From SHAN690 sp038131955 (lineage in GTDB: Bacteria; Bacteroidota; Bacteroidia; Flavobacteriales_G; Salibacteraceae), in NCBI GenBank assembly GCA_038131955.1, contig JAYPQK010000009.1, positions 496,001-560,000 on the forward strand: a stretch of 64,000 nucleotides of DNA, in the 5' to 3' direction. Shown here piece after piece: positions 60,109-64,000 of this stretch; position 1 is the stretch's first letter, and each line of letters begins with the position of its first letter. The notes under the pieces are model-generated. The model worked only from the letters and a program-made list of their open reading frames with translations, made no database searches and had not been told where the DNA came from. A program made the translations under genes and the position numbers.

Positions 60109-60378
60109 TTACTTCCTCAGATTCAATTCTTTGATGATGCTTCTGTAACGCTCAATGTCTTTGTTCTTGAGGTAGTTCAGAAGGCTTCGGCGCTTTCCTA
60201 CCATACGGATAAGAGCCTGTTGCGTATTGAAATCCTTACGGTTTTGCTTCAAATGCTCAGTAAGGTGTGCAATTCGATACGTAAACAACGCGATCTGCCC
60301 TTCAGCAGAACCTGAGTCTGAAGCATTGCTTCCGTGCTTCGTAAAAATCTCTTGTTTCTTTTCGCTTGTCAAATACAT
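60109..60378 (-). CDS. rpsO: 30S ribosomal protein S15
   Basis: 89 residues, MYLTSEKKQEIFTKHGSNAS, SGSAEGQIALFTYRIAHLTE and KRRSLLNYLKNKDIERY. It binds the 16S rRNA three-way junction. It is upstream of pnp with a terminator between, as in many bacteria. Confidence 0.98.
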   Translation of the reverse strand: MYLTSEKKQEIFTKHGSNASDSGSAEGQIALFTYRIAHLTEHLKQNRKDFNTQQALIRMVGKRRSLLNYLKNKDIERYRSIIKELNLRK

Positions 60379-60410
60379 GCTTCAGCTATACTTTTCTTAA
60401 ATAAGGGGCG

Positions 60411-60440
60411 CAAAGATAAGCATTTCTTACTCTGCGTCAA
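60411..60440 (-). promoter_or_regulatory. Promoter of rpsO (TTG, 19 bp, TATCTTTG)
   Basis: On the minus strand TTG (60440-60438), 19 bp, TATCTTTG (60418-60411); leader about 27 nt. The initial stretch GCGCCCCTTATTTAAG resembles rpmH. Confidence 0.75.
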
Positions 60441-60448
60441 TCACTTAT

Positions 60449-61294
60449 TTAATTTTTAATCAGGGTGATGAATTGATTGAGTTTTTCGCGGAGATCCTTT
60501 CGATGAACGATGAAATCCAAGAAGCCGTGTTCCAACACGAATTCCGCAGTCTGGAAGCCTTCCGGAAGGTCTTTTCCGATGGTTTCCTTCACTACGCGTG
60601 GACCTGCAAAACCGATTAGGGCGCCGGGCTCCGCAATGTTGATGTCGCCCAGCATCGCGAAAGATGCGGTCACACCACCGGTAGTAGGATCAGTTAGGAT
60701 CGAGATATAAGGAAGTTTCTTCTCGCTGAGCTGGGTCAACTTGGCACTGGTCTTGGCCATCTGCATCAAGGAGTAAGCAGCTTCCATCATTCGGGCGCCA
60801 CCACTCTTGCTAATCATGATGAACGGACAGTTGTTCTCTATAGCGAAATCGATCGCACGGGCGATCTTCTCTCCAACTACCGATCCCATACTTCCACCGA
60901 TGAAACCGAAATCCATCGCTGCGATCACTACTTTCTTTCGGTGTAGGTTACCATACGCTGTCCTAACCGCGTCGTGCAGACCGGTCTTGCGGATAGAACC
61001 ACGAAGACGATCAGCGTATTTCTTGGTATCCTCAAATGAAAGAGGGTCACCGGAGATCATATGAGGATTAAGCTCGGTGAATCGGTTGTTGTCGAAAATG
61101 ATCTGAAAATACTGGTGTGATCCTATGCGCTCGTGGTGTCCGCAGCTTTCACATACCCAAAAGGTCTGTGCATGCTCATCAGAACTCACCACATGGTTGC
61201 ATTTGCGGCATTTGTACCACAATCCCTCAGGTGTCTCCTTCTTCTCCTTCGTTGGGGTCCGGATCCCCTCGGTCATGCGTTTAAACCATCCCAT
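60449..61294 (-). CDS. accD: Acetyl-CoA carboxylase carboxyltransferase beta subunit
   Basis: 281 residues. The N-terminal zinc ribbon is LWYKCRKCNHVV and VCESCGHHE. The carboxyltransferase core contains GSMGSVVGEKIARAID, SGGARMMEAAYSLMQMAKTS and the tail GFLDFIVHRKDLREKL. It makes malonyl-CoA with AccA, AccB and AccC, which are elsewhere. A -7 box TAGCTTTG lies at 61315-61322. Confidence 0.97.
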   Translation of the reverse strand: MGWFKRMTEGIRTPTKEKKETPEGLWYKCRKCNHVVSSDEHAQTFWVCESCGHHERIGSHQYFQIIFDNNRFTELNPHMISGDPLSFEDTKKYADRLRGSIRKTGLHDAVRTAYGNLHRKKVVIAAMDFGFIGGSMGSVVGEKIARAIDFAIENNCPFIMISKSGGARMMEAAYSLMQMAKTSAKLTQLSEKKLPYISILTDPTTGGVTASFAMLGDINIAEPGALIGFAGPRVVKETIGKDLPEGFQTAEFVLEHGFLDFIVHRKDLREKLNQFITLIKN

Positions 61295-61314
61295 ACAGTG
61301 TACTTTGGATCGTG

Positions 61315-61322
61315 CAAAGCTA
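61315..61322 (-). promoter_or_regulatory. -7 box TAGCTTTG for accD
   Basis: Exact TAnnTTTG on the minus strand, 20 nt before the accD ATG. Confidence 0.5.
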
Positions 61323-61347
61323 TACCAATATTTCTGACTTCATAATG

Positions 61348-63777
61348 TCAGAAAGGATAGTGGATACCGAGGTTGAATGTGAGTTGGGGAAGGTAGCTTC
61401 GTTCCCAGCGGGTAACCTTGTTCAGGCCGTTGGCCACCCTTAGTTCGTTCGCCGCCTGACGCAATGCCATCGTCTCGACTTTCGGGTCAAATAGCCATCG
61501 CTCTCCTTCCGGTAGTTGTGGATCTCGAAGCTGCAGGCCGAGATCACCTCGGAGGATGAAGAAGTCGAAATCGAGTCTCAGCCCTGCACCGGGAGCAATC
61601 GCGATCTCCTTGTAAAAACGGTCAAAGGCAAATTCTGCATTGAGTCGCGTAGAATCCTTGCGCATCAGCCAGATGTTACCCACATCGAGGAATACGGCAC
61701 CCTCCAGCATCTTGATGATGTGAAATCGATACTCCGCGTTGAATTCAATCTGCACTTCACCCACCTGGTCGATCCCGTAGGTCTCGGTTTCCGATAGTCC
61801 TCCCGGACCAAGTGCTCGCGCCCTCCATGCTCGAATGTCGTTCGATCCGCCTGCGAAGAAGCTCCGTTCAAATGGGAGTACATTCAGATTGGTCAACGGA
61901 ATGCCGATCCCGCCAAAGGTGCGGTACACGACCTTGCTCTGATCCGTCAAAACCTGATGCCATACGTAATCTGCGTCGAGCTTGACATATTGGGCAAAGG
62001 CGATGTCGTCGATGAGGTAAGAGTTGCGCTCTGCGTCATAGTTCAGTCCCATCAAACTGCTCGCCGCCCGCAGGAGGTTTCCAGCAGTCTCAAAGTTGAT
62101 CTTATAGTAATGGAAGTTCTTGAGCGTATTGATCTCCTGTGTGGTGTTGGAGTAGGAGAGACGTCCAGCGGCAATAATGTGGTCATTGTAGCTATTGATA
62201 AGGAGCTGATTGTTGGTCAACTGTAACTGTCGCTCAAAGAAGTCTTGCTTGGTCAGTTCGATCACACTGAGGTCCACCGGTGCAAAGACCACTAGATCCT
62301 TTTCTCTCAATCGGAACGTGTACTGGTAGTTGGTATTGATCAACGTGCGCTCGTATTGAGGACGCAACTGACGGTCGATCGATGCACTGATGTTGGTCTT
62401 TGGTTCCTTGGCCCAGGTCATCTCCTTTCTCGAGAGTCGGAGCATGAAGTCGGGAATCGTTAGGCGGACTTGTGTACCAAACTCATAGGTGTTGAACGGT
62501 GCTCCATTGATCACCTCATTGACCTCTGCGTCGTTGTCGGTACTGTTCGTTCGTTGAGATTCTACCCCGCCGTAAATACTCCAGTCGAGCTGTTCGGCTC
62601 CTCGGAATACGTTTCGGTTCCTGTAATCAAGGCTAGCATAGATACCCATGTTGCCGGATCGATGGGTGCCCGTGGTTTCGATCACGAAGGATTGCTTGGG
62701 CATCTTGGTGAGGTTGACCAGCAAGTCTAAGCCCGCACTGTCAGAGCCGTCCTCCACCGAAGTATATCGCATGTCGATGAAGCGAAAGTTCCTCAGAGCA
62801 TTGAGTCTTTCATAGGTGTAATTGGTTCTGCTCAGCGAATAGCGATCACCGGGTCGAATGAATAGGTTTCGCGAGAGTCGAGCAGGTCGAACGATCGGTT
62901 TCTCTCTGTAGAGGAAATCCATACCCTTGAATGTGGCCGTATCCAATTTGGTAGAGCTGCTCTTTCCGGCATTGTAGACCTCATTGACCGTGATCGATTG
63001 GATGTAGTGCTTTTGATGTGATTGCCTGATCAAGGTATCTCGACCTTCGATGTTCTTGGTTAGTCGGAGATCCCGCAAGCGCATGGTGACGACATACTTC
63101 TTACCCGGTAGGTTGGTGTCGACTTCATAGATGACGTGGATATTGTCGAAGGTGTAATACCCTCGATTCTTCATCTCCTGGGTCAGTCGATTCCGCTCGG
63201 ATTCGAAGAGTTCGGTGTCAAAGCGCGTTCCTCTTTGAAACTTGGTGCTTACCCCTGATTTGAATTCTCGTGCGATGGCGGTGTCTTCGTAGGCAAAGCC
63301 AATGTTCTTTAGGGTATAGGCTTCGTCGCTCTCGATGTAAAAGTTGAGCTTGACCTTACGACGGATCGTATCGACTTCCGCTCGAACTTCACCGTCGAAG
63401 TAGCCGTCGTTGTGCAGCGCTACCTTCATCTGATCGATGGACTTCTGCAATAGGATCGGTTCGAAGATGGGCGGAGCCTCACCAACGGTTGTCTTGAGGT
63501 ACGACCAAAGCCGGCGGTCTTGATTCTTGGTGCTTGCGAAATTCCAGACGCCTACATTGAAAGGGATCACACCAAACCAACGGCGGTATGGACGCATGCG
63601 CTGGGCGGATTCCAAGTCGTCGGCATCGCCCTCGTATTTGATCTTGCATTCTTCATTGATGTGGATCTTGCTACGTGAGACGATGTACTTTCCCTCTTCC
63701 ACATGGCGGGCAGGTCGACAGGCCTGTACGGTTGCCAGTAGTGTAAATAGAGAAAATACAAAGGTTCGGGGCCTCAT
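61348..63777 (-). CDS. TamA-like outer-membrane protein, lipoprotein form (TamL)
   Basis: 809 residues. The signal peptide ends in a lipobox VQAC (Cys 20), the mark of the Bacteroidota TamL group. POTRA-like segments (about 30-330, such as KSIDQMKVALHNDGYFDGEV) precede a 16-strand Omp85 barrel (about 380-809) with FFAGGSNDIRAWRARALGPG near the conserved VRGY-type motif and a final strand TFNLGIHYPF. It should insert proteins in the outer membrane with TamB. It is divergent from a SpoU-type methyltransferase gene, an arrangement I recall from other Bacteroidota. Confidence 0.9.
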   Translation of the reverse strand: MRPRTFVFSLFTLLATVQACRPARHVEEGKYIVSRSKIHINEECKIKYEGDADDLESAQRMRPYRRWFGVIPFNVGVWNFASTKNQDRRLWSYLKTTVGEAPPIFEPILLQKSIDQMKVALHNDGYFDGEVRAEVDTIRRKVKLNFYIESDEAYTLKNIGFAYEDTAIAREFKSGVSTKFQRGTRFDTELFESERNRLTQEMKNRGYYTFDNIHVIYEVDTNLPGKKYVVTMRLRDLRLTKNIEGRDTLIRQSHQKHYIQSITVNEVYNAGKSSSTKLDTATFKGMDFLYREKPIVRPARLSRNLFIRPGDRYSLSRTNYTYERLNALRNFRFIDMRYTSVEDGSDSAGLDLLVNLTKMPKQSFVIETTGTHRSGNMGIYASLDYRNRNVFRGAEQLDWSIYGGVESQRTNSTDNDAEVNEVINGAPFNTYEFGTQVRLTIPDFMLRLSRKEMTWAKEPKTNISASIDRQLRPQYERTLINTNYQYTFRLREKDLVVFAPVDLSVIELTKQDFFERQLQLTNNQLLINSYNDHIIAAGRLSYSNTTQEINTLKNFHYYKINFETAGNLLRAASSLMGLNYDAERNSYLIDDIAFAQYVKLDADYVWHQVLTDQSKVVYRTFGGIGIPLTNLNVLPFERSFFAGGSNDIRAWRARALGPGGLSETETYGIDQVGEVQIEFNAEYRFHIIKMLEGAVFLDVGNIWLMRKDSTRLNAEFAFDRFYKEIAIAPGAGLRLDFDFFILRGDLGLQLRDPQLPEGERWLFDPKVETMALRQAANELRVANGLNKVTRWERSYLPQLTFNLGIHYPF

Positions 63778-63787
63778 GCAGTCCGCT

Positions 63788-63795
63788 TATCTTTG
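63788..63795 (+). promoter_or_regulatory. -7 box TATCTTTG of the methyltransferase gene
   Basis: Exact TAnnTTTG, 30 nt before the ATG at 63826; it lies beside the opposite box for tamL. Confidence 0.5.
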
Positions 63796-63798
63796 GAT

Positions 63799-63806
63799 CA
63801 AAACTA
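63799..63806 (-). promoter_or_regulatory. -7 box TAGTTTTG of the tamL gene
   Basis: Exact TAnnTTTG on the minus strand, 21 nt before the ATG at 63777; a CAA (TTG on minus) lies 17 bp further at 63824-63826. Confidence 0.5.
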
Positions 63807-63825
63807 ACGCTATTCTGCCTCCTCA

Positions 63826-64000
63826 ATGATTTCGAAGAGCGAAATAAAACACGTGCGGTCCCTACATCGAAAGAAGGGAAGAAAGTCTGAAGGACAGTTC
63901 ATTGTCGAAGGTGTCAAAGGTGTTGAGGAGGTCGTCAAGGCGGGATGGCGCGTACGCAAGGTCTATGTTCTCTCTACATTAGAGGTAAGTATCGAAGGCG
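63826..64000 (+). CDS. SpoU/TrmH-family RNA methyltransferase, 5' part
   Basis: The window ends inside this gene. The first 58 residues read MISKSEIKHVRSLHRKKGRK, then SEGQFIVEGVKGVEEVVKAG, with the typical N-terminal pattern of SpoU methyltransferases (I..L..K..R...G.FIVEG.K.V.E.). These enzymes methylate ribose 2'-OH in rRNA or tRNA; the target is unknown here. The catalytic part is beyond the end of the window. Confidence 0.85.
   Translation, partial: MISKSEIKHVRSLHRKKGRKSEGQFIVEGVKGVEEVVKAGWRVRKVYVLSTLEVSIEG

Overview
The window looks like a chromosomal segment of a marine-type member of Bacteroidota, probably Flavobacteriales near the Cryomorphaceae/Schleiferiaceae grade (the family level is a guess). 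The evidence is type IX secretion (T9SS) cargo with type A and type B (gliding/CHU_C) sorting domains, a PorE-like OmpA protein, a lipoprotein TamA (TamL), DUF5723, DUF4301 and DUF983 proteins, a short RpoD, a tmRNA tag GETSYALAA, and promoters of the Bacteroidota type (TTG, about 19 bp, TAnnTTTG). There is no prophage, CRISPR array or intact insertion sequence.

Layout. 1-6.4 kb: a secreted protein, then thrS-infC-rpmI-rplT and a secreted repeat protein. 6.4-11.2 kb: a cheB remnant, a TPR lipoprotein, recA, bcp, acyP, nth and an ECF sigma factor. 11.4-21.7 kb: uvrA, an ABC exporter with truA, menA, a lipoprotein, rarA and an SPFH/DUF4177/Arc operon. 21.8-28.7 kb: rpmH, a large T9SS propeller protein, a NUMOD4-HNH protein, an ABC transporter gene broken only in its 5' half, and a small membrane protein. 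28.8-36.4 kb: a three-gene envelope operon, a histone-H1-like protein, and queE with porE. 36.5-45.4 kb: a DUF4301 protein and a four-gene secreted cassette (small protein, two giant PKD/CHU_C proteins, small protein). 45.4-52.8 kb: phosphohexomutase, a deleted phosphoesterase, a coiled-coil lipoprotein, a four-helix-bundle protein, DUF983, tmRNA with an epimerase remnant, a beta-barrel and a saccharopine dehydrogenase-like enzyme. 52.9-64 kb: rpe, a TPR histidine kinase, a truncated OmpA protein, rpoD, pnp, rpsO, accD, tamL and the start of a SpoU-type RNA methyltransferase.

Most genes are housekeeping. The accessory character lies in the cell surface: T9SS cargo, a PorE-like anchor, several barrels and lipoproteins. 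The best candidates for something undescribed are (1) the cassette at 38058-45382, where two related small secreted proteins bracket two giant T9SS type B proteins, and (2) a recurrent arrangement in which the -7 promoter box ends 4-7 nt before the start codon, implying many leaderless mRNAs.

Other notable points: infC has no ATG, GTG or TTG start and probably uses AUU; endonuclease III lacks all its Fe-S cysteines and its 3' end encodes a terminator for the opposite gene; about ten frameshifts, mostly homopolymer contractions, sit in 700 bp of one ABC transporter gene and look like a sequence-quality artefact; and intergenic spacers carry a shared vocabulary of 7-15 bp tandem repeats and REP-like palindromes. 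All functional calls come from reading the sequence; no database search was run.
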